Assembly (NCBI GenBank): GCA_963727955.1
Contig: CAVSII010000009.1
Location: forward strand, 144,148 to 208,147
Direction: 5' to 3'
Length of the DNA stretch: 64,000 nt
Origin: Bog-756 sp963727955
GTDB taxonomy: Bacteria; Actinomycetota; Acidimicrobiia; Acidimicrobiales; RAAP-2
Shown piece after piece: positions 52,440 to 61,491 of this stretch. The notes under the pieces were generated by a model. That model saw nothing but the letters and a program-made list of their open reading frames with translations. It was not told where the DNA came from and made no database searches. Numbering within the stretch: the stretch's first letter is position 1; every line of letters starts with the position of its first letter. Both the position numbers and the translations under genes were made by a program.

Positions 52440-54062
52440 CTAGTCCCTGACCAATGACGATGGCGCGTCGGCATCGCCGGGGGTGGGGAGCGGCTTGCGA
52501 GCCATATCGGGTTCGACAGCGATATCGGCGGAACGGAGGCGGAGGGTGTCCCGCCAATAGCGGACAGTCCAGGTCGGCCAGTTGTTGGTGACCCGTCCCG
52601 ACTCCGTCTTGTACCAGCTGGTGCAGTTGGACACCCAGGTGGTGGAGGCCATCAGCTTCTGTGTCCTGGCGTCGTCCCGTTGATAAGCGTCCAGAGTCAC
52701 CGCCACCCGAGCGAGGGTTCCGACTCCAGCCGCGCCTACCGGTTCGGCTTGCACCTGCACGGCCAGGGCCTGGAGGATGAAGTTGATCTGACGCTCCACC
52801 ATGAACAGGATCGAGTTGTGGCCGAGGTTGGTGTTGGGCCCGTATAACAAATAGAGGTTGGGGAACCGGGGGACGGCCACTCCGAGGTAGGCGTGGGCGC
52901 CCTCCTCCCACTCCTCGGCCAGGTTGTGACCGGCTTCGCCAGTCACAGGAATGTGAGCCAGGAAGTCCGTGGTCTCGAAGCCGGTGCCGAAGATGATCAC
53001 GTCGGTGGCGCGCCGATCTCCGGCGGTGGTCACGATGGCGTCCGGTTCGACGTGGTCGATGGGTTCGGTGACCACGCTGACATGGGGCCGGGCCAGGGCT
53101 TGGTACCAGTCGCTCGAGATCAGGATGCGCTTGCATCCCACCGGATAGTCGGGCACAACGGCCGATTCGGGGAGGCGGGGCGAGACCACGTTCTGACGGA
53201 GCGACTTGGCAAAGACCCGGCGGAGCAGCCCTCCGGCCCGGCTGTCCTTGCGGAACCAGAGCCAGCGTGACTCGAGGCCCCAATAGATCCACCATCGGTA
53301 GGCCCGCTGAACCACTGCCACCGATTCAAAGAGCCGGCGGGTGCTGGGGCTGTAGGCGCGGTCCTTCTTCGGGGCCACGTAGTTGGGGCTCCGTTGGTAG
53401 ACGTTGAGCTCGGCACACTCGTCGGCGACCGCTGGCACGAACTGGATGGCGCTGGCGCCGTTGCCGATGACGGCGACCCGCCGGCCGGCCAGATCGCAGC
53501 GATGGTCCCATCGCGCCGAGTGCCACATCGGGCCGGTGAACCTATCCAGCCCGTCCAGACGGGGGATGTGTGGTCGGTTGAGCTGGCCGCAGGCGAAGAC
53601 GACCGTATCCGCCTCGAGAACCTCTGACCCGGTGACCGAGGCCAGTCCCAGGCGCCATCGGCCGGTGGTCTCGTCGAGGGTGGCCTCCTGCACCGTGGTC
53701 TGCAGCCGGAGGTGGGGGGTCAGGCGGTAGCGGCGCACACACTGGTCGGCGTAGGACAGGATCTCGGGCTGTTCGGCGAACCGCCGGGTCCAGTCGGTCT
53801 TCGGAGCGAAGGAGAACGAGTAGAGGTGTGAGGGGACGTCACACCCGCTGCCCGGGTAGGAGTTGTCCCGCCAGGTGCCCCCCACGCCGTCGGACTGCTC
53901 GACGATGGTGAAACTACGCACCCCCGACCGTACGAGCTGGATAGCCAGAGCCAGACCGGACAGACCGGCTCCCACGATCACGATCGACGGTAGGGGACGG
54001 CCCTCGTCGCGGGCGACCAGGACCTTTTGTCGTAATTGTCTGCGCCCGACGTCCAAGGCCAT
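52440..54062 (-). CDS. Baeyer-Villiger-type flavin monooxygenase
   Basis: 540 residues from ATG 54062 with GGAGG 7 bp upstream. FAD motif GAGLSG (31-36), the BVMO fingerprint FTGPMWHSARWD (175-186, fits FxGxxxHxxxW-D) and the second nucleotide motif VIGNGASAIQFV (about 198-209). Uses NADPH and O2 to oxidise ketones to esters, or related substrates. The longer frame to 54221 is not supported. Confidence 0.93.
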   Translation of the reverse strand: MALDVGRRQLRQKVLVARDEGRPLPSIVIVGAGLSGLALAIQLVRSGVRSFTIVEQSDGVGGTWRDNSYPGSGCDVPSHLYSFSFAPKTDWTRRFAEQPEILSYADQCVRRYRLTPHLRLQTTVQEATLDETTGRWRLGLASVTGSEVLEADTVVFACGQLNRPHIPRLDGLDRFTGPMWHSARWDHRCDLAGRRVAVIGNGASAIQFVPAVADECAELNVYQRSPNYVAPKKDRAYSPSTRRLFESVAVVQRAYRWWIYWGLESRWLWFRKDSRAGGLLRRVFAKSLRQNVVSPRLPESAVVPDYPVGCKRILISSDWYQALARPHVSVVTEPIDHVEPDAIVTTAGDRRATDVIIFGTGFETTDFLAHIPVTGEAGHNLAEEWEEGAHAYLGVAVPRFPNLYLLYGPNTNLGHNSILFMVERQINFILQALAVQVQAEPVGAAGVGTLARVAVTLDAYQRDDARTQKLMASTTWVSNCTSWYKTESGRVTNNWPTWTVRYWRDTLRLRSADIAVEPDMARKPLPTPGDADAPSSLVRD

Positions 54063-54203
54063 GTGTGTCCTCCGGCTTTTGCTGGCTGCTCTCGTCCCCC
54101 GGCGAGCGACCGCACCATGTGGTTCCGGCTGGTCGCTGCCCGAGTGACAGCCGCTCAGCGATAGTAGGCCGACGCACAGGGGGAAGGAGCCGGTCTTGCG
54201 GAG

Positions 54204-55028
54204 TTGGGTCGTAATTACCAAACTCCTTTGGTGACCGAGTCGCCGCTGGACCTGCCGGACCCGCCAGATGAGGGTCGTACGCCCCGGGTGCCGGGACGGC
54301 TCACCGTCGCCTTGGCCCGGGCCCGGTCGGCGTTTGCCCAGGCCTTCCGTTCGTTACTCCGTCCCGAAGGCCTCCCCGCCGAGGCCGCCGCCCAGCTCGA
54401 GGCCGTGTTCGGCCGGGTGGGAGGCGAGATCTTCTCCGGGGGCCGCGGTCGGATGCGACGGGCCCGGGACCAGATCCGCATGGCCCCGCCCCGCCTGCTG
54501 GACTGGATGTCGGGCCAAGTGGTCGACCACCCTGCCCTGGTCGACGACCACCGGGCCGTCGAACTGCTGGCCGCCCGCCAGGCCCGTTCCATCGCCCGGG
54601 CCATGGGCGCCCTTCAACTGGCGCTGGTGGCGGCGGCCGCGGCGTCGACCCTCGAGGGTGGTCCGTTCCTGGCCCTGGCCATCGACGGAGGTATCGGACA
54701 GGTGGCGTCGGTGGTCCACGGGTTCTGTGACTGGTACAACACGGGCTCCTATCTGGTACGGCGCCTCGAGGCTGACGGCTTGGCCGTCGATCGGACCGAG
54801 GTCCGACGACTGACCAACGCCGCCCTCATGTCGCGGGGCAAGACAGTGGACAAGCGCGCTCTGGCCCGGTCGACGGAACTGCGGTTGATACGCAGCTGGG
54901 TGGGTCGTGGTCTTATCGATGCCCTTCCCTTCGGATCGACCCTGGGCCGGGCGTCGCCACGAGCGGCAGCCCGCATCGACCACTCCGACCTGGCCGAACT
55001 GGTCCGCATCGTCCGAGCGGCCCCGTAA
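54204..55028 (+). CDS. Hypothetical protein
   Basis: 274 residues. Mostly helical and Ala/Arg-rich. One hydrophobic helix (IARAMGALQLALVAAAAAST) is flanked by helices, with DWYNTGSYLVRRLEADGLAV later. No family is recognised. The start is uncertain: TTG 54204 or GTG 54231, neither with a strong ribosome site. Divergent from the monooxygenase. Confidence 0.6.
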   Translation: MGRNYQTPLVTESPLDLPDPPDEGRTPRVPGRLTVALARARSAFAQAFRSLLRPEGLPAEAAAQLEAVFGRVGGEIFSGGRGRMRRARDQIRMAPPRLLDWMSGQVVDHPALVDDHRAVELLAARQARSIARAMGALQLALVAAAAASTLEGGPFLALAIDGGIGQVASVVHGFCDWYNTGSYLVRRLEADGLAVDRTEVRRLTNAALMSRGKTVDKRALARSTELRLIRSWVGRGLIDALPFGSTLGRASPRAAARIDHSDLAELVRIVRAAP

Positions 55029-55130
55029 GTCGTTTTTGTCCATGTCCCCGTAGGATGAGTCGACGTCCGGCAGCATTCCCGGGTGATCAGACCCGGAGGG
55101 TCAGACTCGGTGAGAAGAGAGAGGGGATCG

Positions 55131-57164
55131 ATGAGCGAGACGGCCGCACCGGTCAGGCCTGCGCCTCCTTCCGCTCTATCCCACCGGCGTGTGTTGGTGG
55201 TGATCGGTGCACTCATGCTGGGGATGTTCCTGGCCGCACTCGACCAGACGGTGGTATCGACCGCCCTGCCCACCATCGTGGGCGATCTCCACGGTGCCTC
55301 CCATCTGAGCTGGGTGGTCACCTCCTACCTGCTGGCGTCGACCGTGTCGACCCCCCTGTGGGGCAAGCTCGGCGACCTCTACGGGCGCAAGAAGTTCTTT
55401 CAGGGGGCCATCGTCATCTTCCTCATCGGGTCGGCTCTCGCCGGTCTGAGCCATTCGATGGTCCAGCTCATCCTGTTCAGGGCGGTCCAGGGACTGGGCG
55501 GTGGCGGTCTGATGATCGGCGCCATGACCATCATCGGCGACGTGGTCTCCCCCCGCGAGCGGGGGCGCTATATGGGTTTCTTCATGGCCATGTTCGGGGT
55601 GACCTCGGTCATAGGTCCGCTCATCGGCGGAGTCTTCGTTGAATACCTCAGTTGGCGCTGGATCTTCTACATCAACATCCCCATCGGAGCCGTCGCTCTG
55701 GTTGTGACGGCGGCGGCTCTGCCGGGGCAGCTCAGCCGGGTTCACCGGGTGATCGACTACCTGGGGACAGCGCTCATCGCTCTGTCTGCCACCTCGCTGG
55801 TTCTGTTCACCAGTCTGGGCGGCACCTCCTACCCGTGGACGTCACCATTCATCATCGGCCTGGCCGCCGCCGGGGTGGTCTTCGGCGTCCTGTTCCTCCT
55901 GGCCGAACGCCGGGCGGTGGAGCCGATCATCCCCCTGCCCCTGTTCACCAACAAGGTGTTCGCCGCGGCCAGCTCCATCGGGTTCGTTGTCGGCTTCGCC
56001 ATGTTCGGCGCCCTCACCTTCCTCCCCCTGTTCTTCCAGGAGGTGAAGGGAGTCAGTGCCGTCCAGTCCGGTGTTCGCCTCTTTCCCCTGATGGGAGGGT
56101 TGTTGGTGGCCTCCATCGGATCCGGTCTGTTGGTCAGCCGGTGGGGCCGCTACAAGGTCTTCCCGGTGATCGGTACCGGGTTGATGACCATCGGCCTTTA
56201 TCTCATGTCGCTGATCGGAGTGTCCACCGGCGCCTGGGTGACGGCCGCCTACATGGTCGTCTTCGGTCTGGGCCTGGGCTTCATCCTGCAGGTGTTGACA
56301 GTGGCTGTCCAGAACGCCGTGCAGTACGAGGAGCTGGGCACGGCCACCTCGGGCGTGACCTTCTTCCGCATGATCGGCGGGTCATTCGGCACGGCCGTGT
56401 TCGGGGCCATCTTCGCCAATCTGGTTCTCAAGAACGTCCTGCACGCCCTGCACATCACCAAGGCGCCGCCCGGCTTCAGCCTGAGTGCGGAGAACCCGTC
56501 GGCCATTCATGCCCTCCCGCCGGCAATACAGAGTGGAGTGATCGAGGGGATCGCCCACACCGTTCAGACCATGTTCCTCATCGGTGTCCCGATCGCCTTT
56601 GTCGCCTTCCTTTTGAGTTGGACACTTCCGGAGATCGAGTTGCGCAAGTCCATCCGCACCTCCGATCCGGCCGAACATCTCGGTCTTCCCGAACCGCGGA
56701 CATCGCTGGGCGAGCTTCAACGCATCCTGGATCGCGCCTCCAGCCGCGAGAACCGCGGTGAGCTGTACCTGATGCTCGGGAGCCGGGCCGGGCTCGACCT
56801 GGCCCCCCGGGCCTGTTGGCTCCTGTACCGGCTGACTGATCATCCCGGAGCCAGCCTCGACGAGATGGGCACCCGGTTGAAGGTCGATCCGGCTGAGCTC
56901 GAGCCGGCGGTCGACGCCCTGAAGGCGGCGGGAATGGTCGAACAGGAATCCCCGGAGAACGGGGGCCACCTGGTGCTGACCCCTTCAGGGCAGGCGGCCA
57001 TCGACGCCTTGACCAGCGCCCGTCACCAGTCGATGAACGAACTGCTGGAAGGGTGGGATCCCGAAGCCCATCCCGAGGTGGAGGAGATGATCCGCAACTT
57101 GGCCAAGTCGTTGTTGGCCGACGACGACAAGCTGGTAGCCGAAGCCCGGCCGGTGGGGGTGTGA
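55131..57164 (+). CDS. MFS exporter (DHA2/EmrB-type) fused to a C-terminal winged helix
   Basis: 677 residues from ATG 55131 with GAGAGGGG upstream. Fourteen or so membrane helices; DHA2 motifs LDQTVVSTALPTIVGDL and the motif-A region GKLGDLYGRKKFF are present. The last 160 residues are soluble: TDHPGASLDEMGTRLKVDPA and AAGMVEQESPENGGHLVLT look like a MarR-type winged helix. A drug exporter with a fused DNA-binding-like tail is unusual but known in actinobacteria. It converges on a TetR gene, its likely regulator. Confidence 0.9.
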   Translation: MSETAAPVRPAPPSALSHRRVLVVIGALMLGMFLAALDQTVVSTALPTIVGDLHGASHLSWVVTSYLLASTVSTPLWGKLGDLYGRKKFFQGAIVIFLIGSALAGLSHSMVQLILFRAVQGLGGGGLMIGAMTIIGDVVSPRERGRYMGFFMAMFGVTSVIGPLIGGVFVEYLSWRWIFYINIPIGAVALVVTAAALPGQLSRVHRVIDYLGTALIALSATSLVLFTSLGGTSYPWTSPFIIGLAAAGVVFGVLFLLAERRAVEPIIPLPLFTNKVFAAASSIGFVVGFAMFGALTFLPLFFQEVKGVSAVQSGVRLFPLMGGLLVASIGSGLLVSRWGRYKVFPVIGTGLMTIGLYLMSLIGVSTGAWVTAAYMVVFGLGLGFILQVLTVAVQNAVQYEELGTATSGVTFFRMIGGSFGTAVFGAIFANLVLKNVLHALHITKAPPGFSLSAENPSAIHALPPAIQSGVIEGIAHTVQTMFLIGVPIAFVAFLLSWTLPEIELRKSIRTSDPAEHLGLPEPRTSLGELQRILDRASSRENRGELYLMLGSRAGLDLAPRACWLLYRLTDHPGASLDEMGTRLKVDPAELEPAVDALKAAGMVEQESPENGGHLVLTPSGQAAIDALTSARHQSMNELLEGWDPEAHPEVEEMIRNLAKSLLADDDKLVAEARPVGV

Positions 57165-57251
57165 GAACCATCCGTGCACTGGCTCCGTGGGATCCCGGGG
57201 CCGCCACAGCGAGGGCCACGCGGCATATGTCGTTTTTGTAAAGTGCCTGCT

Positions 57252-57303
57252 TTACCGCCTACAACCGATAGTGAATGAGATCACTATCGGTTGTAGGCGG
57301 TAA
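57252..57303. repeat. Perfect 23-bp inverted repeat between convergent exporter and TetR genes
   Basis: Arms 57252-57274 and 57281-57303 are exact reverse complements around ATGAGA. The arm core is CGCCTACAACCGATAGTGA. Lower in GC than its surroundings. Probably a bidirectional terminator; it could also be a protein-binding site or a mobile-element relic. Confidence 0.9.
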
Positions 57304-57402
57304 TTCCGTGGGTTTTTATAAAAAGGTAAAAAGGTCCCGTCGTCCCGGGGTCGGATTCCGGCCCGCCGACCTGGACAGCGCCCGTGTCCGGGGAGAGACC
57401 GC

Positions 57403-58095
57403 TCAGGACGCAGAGTCGGAAAATAGAGCGGTCAGCGCGGCGGCCATGACGTTCATGGCCTGGCTCGCGTCCAGCCCCTGATCGTTGACCAACAGGTGTC
57501 GCGACTCGTATGAGGTCAAGACATCGGCAGCGGACAGGACGCTCGCCGCCGACGTGCCTTTGGCAGCCATCTCGGCAACGAAGAGCGTCGCTATCTGTGA
57601 CCGAAGGAAGGCGCGATGGGTGGCCAGGGCGTCGTTGAGCACCGACTCGAAGGGAGCCCGCAGACGTACCACGGCGGCGGCGTTGCCCACTGCGTCAAAG
57701 ATCCTGAAGCGTTGCGCCACCAGCGCCGCTATACGGTCCGACAGGAGGTCTTCAGGAGTTGCTTCGATGGGTACCAGAGGGATTACCCGCGCCTGCTGTC
57801 GGGTCAGGGCGGCGCGGATGAGGTCGTCGACGTCGTCGAAGTAGCGGAAGAGCGAGCGGGGGGAGAGTCCGGAGCGGGAGGCGATTTCCTCAGCACTCGG
57901 TCGTAGGTTCCCATCGGCATAGAGATCGAGCAGCGCTTCGACGACCGCGTCGCGGTTGCGCTGCCGTCGCCGCTGTCGACCGTCGCCCGACAGCGCAGTG
58001 GACTCGTCGTCCCCGGTGCCCGCCGGTTGTGGACTCCCGGTTTGGTCAGCGACCGCCGGGGGGCGAGTCTCGGCCGGGGTGGACATGGTTCCCAA
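57403..58095 (-). CDS. TetR-family transcriptional regulator
   Basis: 230 residues; a disordered first 45 residues, then a TetR HTH (ADGNLRPSAEEIASRSGLSP, RSLFRYFDDVDDLI). The C-terminal ligand domain is helical. It faces the MFS exporter end-to-end, so it may control it by acting elsewhere, or control itself. ATG start; the exact Met (58095 or 58086) is uncertain. Confidence 0.88.
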   Translation of the reverse strand: MGTMSTPAETRPPAVADQTGSPQPAGTGDDESTALSGDGRQRRRQRNRDAVVEALLDLYADGNLRPSAEEIASRSGLSPRSLFRYFDDVDDLIRAALTRQQARVIPLVPIEATPEDLLSDRIAALVAQRFRIFDAVGNAAAVVRLRAPFESVLNDALATHRAFLRSQIATLFVAEMAAKGTSAASVLSAADVLTSYESRHLLVNDQGLDASQAMNVMAAALTALFSDSAS

Positions 58096-58273
58096 CGATA
58101 CCCTGTGGTGACCAACCGACTCCGGTAGTTGACGGTCTCATGACAGGTGTTTAGCGTGCACCAGGCGCACGCCTCGGGATTTGTAGTTAAGCAACTCTCG
58201 ATCGCATCCATGTTCGGACCGGATTACAGCTTCCGGGCGCGGCATCCGGGCTCGGGTCCCGGTGAGGAGGGCC

Positions 58274-58843
58274 ATGGCCGACAAATCGACGCTCGACTCC
58301 CTGCAGCGACGCATGCGGGCCATGCACTCGCTCTACTACGACGCCGTGGCCACCATGGACCTGGACCAGGTCAACCATTTCGAGCGTGAAGGCGTCCTGC
58401 CCATTGCCTTTTCCCTCTTTCACATAGTCAACATGATCGACGCCTCGTTCATGCTCATGACGGGCACGACACCGATCTGGGACGGGAGCTGGGAAGCTCA
58501 GGTGCGTCCGGCCATCCCCGATCACGGCAAGCACCGCACCGTGGACGAGATGGTGCACCAACGCATCGGCGACTATGAGGCCTTCGAGCGCTATATGACC
58601 GCCGTGTTCACCCGCACCGAGGAGTGGCTGGACCAGGTGGACCCCACCGAGCTCGACCGCGTGGTGATCAACCGCCCCTTTCCTCCTGAGGTGGCCAACA
58701 CCTACAGCGCCCGGGTGGCCGGACCGGAAGGAATCACGCTCCTCGACGCCACCGAATGTTGGATCTATCAGCACGGGCTCCGCCACATGGGCGAGATAGA
58801 GCTGGCTCGAGGTCTGGTGGGCTTGGGCGGAATGACCTCGTAG
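58274..58843 (+). CDS. DinB-like (YfiT/DUF664-type) four-helix metal-binding protein
   Basis: 189 residues from ATG 58274 with GAGGAGG 4 bp upstream. Histidines for a metal triad lie in FHIVNMIDASF and YQHGLRHMGEIELARGL. DinB/YfiT-type enzymes include mycothiol- and bacillithiol-dependent transferases. This protein's own activity is unknown. Confidence 0.82.
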   Translation: MADKSTLDSLQRRMRAMHSLYYDAVATMDLDQVNHFEREGVLPIAFSLFHIVNMIDASFMLMTGTTPIWDGSWEAQVRPAIPDHGKHRTVDEMVHQRIGDYEAFERYMTAVFTRTEEWLDQVDPTELDRVVINRPFPPEVANTYSARVAGPEGITLLDATECWIYQHGLRHMGEIELARGLVGLGGMTS

Positions 58844-58898
58844 CTCGCCGTTTGAGGCCGGCGTGCCGGCTGTTCGAGCGCGGGCGCGCTGCCATGTT

Positions 58899-60284
58899 TC
58901 AGGACGGCGGGGTGGTACCCTCCAGCTCGGCCATCACCGAGCGGGTGTCGGCGCCAGGGGCGCGAGCAGGTCGGGTGGCCGACGTGGGTACGGGACGGTC
59001 GACGGTCACCGATAATTCGCCGATGTCGACTGTCCACCGGTCCGCTCCGGTTGCGTCTCGGACAGGTCTACCGCCGGGAGGGAGGGGCCGCATCACCGAT
59101 CGGAGAGCGTCGACCATGGCCACGCTGATCAGCTCGCCTCCCCCCCGGCTGTGACTGTCCAGCACTGCGCACGCCGCCACCAGGCCGGTAACGGGATCGG
59201 CCACCGCATCACCGCAGAACACCGGTGAGCCGTCGGGGCTGTGGGCGATCATGCCGGCTGCAGCCCCGGCGTCGTCACCGAAGGCGACGCGGTCGGCATC
59301 ATCACCCTGCCGGCCGTACCCGGTGATGCTGAGCCACGTCATGCCCGGTGTGCGGTCGACGATGGCCTCGGCGTCGATACCCAGTGCCATCAGAGCCCGT
59401 GGGCGTGACGCCTCGATGACCACGTCCGCCCTGGCGATGAGCGCCTGCAGTAAAGACTGATCGCCCCGGCTTCCAAAGTCGAGGACGACGCTCTGGTGGT
59501 CGGCATGGAGCCAGTCAAAGAAGGGGGGGCAACCGATACGACCGCCGTCGGGACGGTTACGGCTCTCTACCTTGATGACACGGGCCCCGACGTCGCTCAG
59601 CACTTTGGCGCACAGCGGCCCCGCCCACAGCGAGGAGAGGTCCACCACCGTGAAGGGCCCCTTCCGGCGTTGGCGTGCCGGTCGGCCGGTGTGCACGACC
59701 ACAGGCGCACGGCCTTCTGCCGCGCCGCTCCGCTCGGTCGGGAACGCGCCCACCGCGGCGGCGGGGACGCCCAGCAACTGTGCCCGCTCCATCACCTCGT
59801 GGCCCGGTCGGACGCGGGCATAGCGGGCCAGGACGGCCCAGGCCCGGTTGTCTTCTCTGCCGGTCGTTTCGCCCTTCTCGTTGATCGAGACACCGGTAAT
59901 GGCCACCACCAGCTCGGCATCTTCGGGTCGGGCCAGACTCACCGCCACCCATCCGTCGGCCGCAGGCAGTAGACGACAGGCCCCGCCGGCCGAAAGGCGT
60001 CCTCGACGGGTCAGGCCCATGAGGGCGGCGCGCCCGGTGAGCAACCGGCCGACGTCGAGGTCGGCACTACGACCGACCGAGGTGGCCGCTCGGACGAGAC
60101 GGTGGCGGTGGCGGTCGAGGCCCTCGAACAACCCTGCTCGGGGCCACAGCGGTGGTGCACCCGGCTTGCCGGTCAACCACAGCATTCCCGAGCTCGCCCA
60201 TCGCTCCCGCTCGAGGAGGGCGGACTCATCGGTCCGCTCATCGGCGGGAACGGTCGTGGTCACCGGCCGGACTCGTCTCGGCAT
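58899..60284 (-). CDS. CoA transferase (CaiB/BaiF, class III)
   Basis: 461 residues from ATG 60284. The class III wording VVDLSSLWAGPLCAKVLSDV and VIKVESRNRPDG (about 210-250), LDFGSRGD and ADVVIEASRPRAL is clear. The usual catalytic Asp around DxxxGPxx is less obvious. The N-terminal 200 residues look like a second, degraded half-domain. Moves CoA between acids. Head-to-head with a crotonase gene. Confidence 0.86.
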   Translation of the reverse strand: MPRRVRPVTTTVPADERTDESALLERERWASSGMLWLTGKPGAPPLWPRAGLFEGLDRHRHRLVRAATSVGRSADLDVGRLLTGRAALMGLTRRGRLSAGGACRLLPAADGWVAVSLARPEDAELVVAITGVSINEKGETTGREDNRAWAVLARYARVRPGHEVMERAQLLGVPAAAVGAFPTERSGAAEGRAPVVVHTGRPARQRRKGPFTVVDLSSLWAGPLCAKVLSDVGARVIKVESRNRPDGGRIGCPPFFDWLHADHQSVVLDFGSRGDQSLLQALIARADVVIEASRPRALMALGIDAEAIVDRTPGMTWLSITGYGRQGDDADRVAFGDDAGAAAGMIAHSPDGSPVFCGDAVADPVTGLVAACAVLDSHSRGGGELISVAMVDALRSVMRPLPPGGRPVRDATGADRWTVDIGELSVTVDRPVPTSATRPARAPGADTRSVMAELEGTTPPS

Positions 60285-60298
60285 GATTCGGTGCAAGC

Positions 60299-61462
60299 AT
60301 GGGCGCGATGCCGCGCCCGACGCCCGTCCTCACTGAGGCCGACCTGGTTGCCTTGGTCGGTGGAGGACTGACCGACGACGAGGTCGGCCCGATGCGGGGA
60401 CGACCGCTGGTGGGCGTGATCCTGCACGATGCGGTCCAGGCCCGGCGGGTGGCGCCTCTGGTCCGCAACCTGCCGTGCGTAACTGTGGGCGTCGCCGACC
60501 GGGCGTTCGTCGGACCGGAGGGTTTCGACCTCTACCTGTGTGCCGATGCCGATGCGCCCGAACCATGGGTCCCGTGCGGCGGGTCGACCGGACCGGCCCT
60601 GGCTGGTTTGGCTACGTCGGCGTCCGATCACCCGGTGGCGGCACTGGTGCTCGTCCAGCTGCTGCGGGTCGCCCCGGTACTCGACGTGGCCGGTGGACTC
60701 ACAGCCGAGTCGCTGGCCTATGCCACCCTCCAATCGGGCGTCGACCACCGGAGATGGCTGGCCGGGCAGGCGGACCGACGGGACGTGCAGGCTCATCGGA
60801 AAGGCCGGACGACAGGGAAAGTATGGGAGAGAACGGGGGAGGTACGGGAGAGACAGGACGGACCGGGTCCGGTGGTGGCCCGCCGTCGGGCGGGGAGTCT
60901 TCGGATCTTTCTCAACCGACCGCAGGTACGTAACGCCTACAACGCGGCCATGCGCGATGCGCTGATCGAGGTCTTGCGGGTGCCGGCGGCCGATCCCGAC
61001 GTGACGGAGGTGGTCATCGAAGGAGCCGGCCCCGACTTCTGCAGTGGCGGTGACCTCGATGAGTTCGGTACGAGCCACGATCCATCTGTGGCCCACGCCG
61101 TGCGGTCCGCTCGAAATGCCGGCGCCGCCCTCGCAGCCATCTCTGACCGGTGCTCGGTGCGTGTGCACGGAGCGTGTGTCGGGGCGGGAACCGAGTTGGC
61201 CGCCTTTGCCGATCGGGTGGTGGCCGCGCCCAATACGGTGTTCCGGCTTCCGGAATTGTCGATGGGCCTCGTTCCCGGGGCGGGAGGCACGGTGAGTGTT
61301 CCGCGCCGCATTGGATCGCCGCGCACGGCATGGCTGTCGTTGTCGGGGGAGGGCCTTTCCGCAGAAACGGCCCTCGGTTGGGGACTGGTCGATGACATCG
61401 AAAGTGGCGGTGACACCGACCCCTCCGGCGTCGACCGGGTGACCACCCCGGGTGGAAGCTGA
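60299..61462 (+). CDS. Enoyl-CoA hydratase/isomerase family protein with N-terminal extension
   Basis: 387 residues. The crotonase domain is residues about 195-370: PDFCSGGDLDEFG (oxyanion hole), GACVGAGTELAAFADR and FRLPELSMGLVPGAGG, keeping both catalytic glutamates. The first 180 residues (LYLCADADAPEPWV, LVQLLRVAPVLDVAGGLTAE) form an extra domain seen in actinobacterial members. ATG 60299 or 60308; neither has a ribosome site. Starts 14 bp from the CoA transferase start. Confidence 0.85.
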   Translation: MGAMPRPTPVLTEADLVALVGGGLTDDEVGPMRGRPLVGVILHDAVQARRVAPLVRNLPCVTVGVADRAFVGPEGFDLYLCADADAPEPWVPCGGSTGPALAGLATSASDHPVAALVLVQLLRVAPVLDVAGGLTAESLAYATLQSGVDHRRWLAGQADRRDVQAHRKGRTTGKVWERTGEVRERQDGPGPVVARRRAGSLRIFLNRPQVRNAYNAAMRDALIEVLRVPAADPDVTEVVIEGAGPDFCSGGDLDEFGTSHDPSVAHAVRSARNAGAALAAISDRCSVRVHGACVGAGTELAAFADRVVAAPNTVFRLPELSMGLVPGAGGTVSVPRRIGSPRTAWLSLSGEGLSAETALGWGLVDDIESGGDTDPSGVDRVTTPGGS

Positions 61463-61491
61463 CCAGCTTCGGAGAGCGGGCCGACGGCCCA

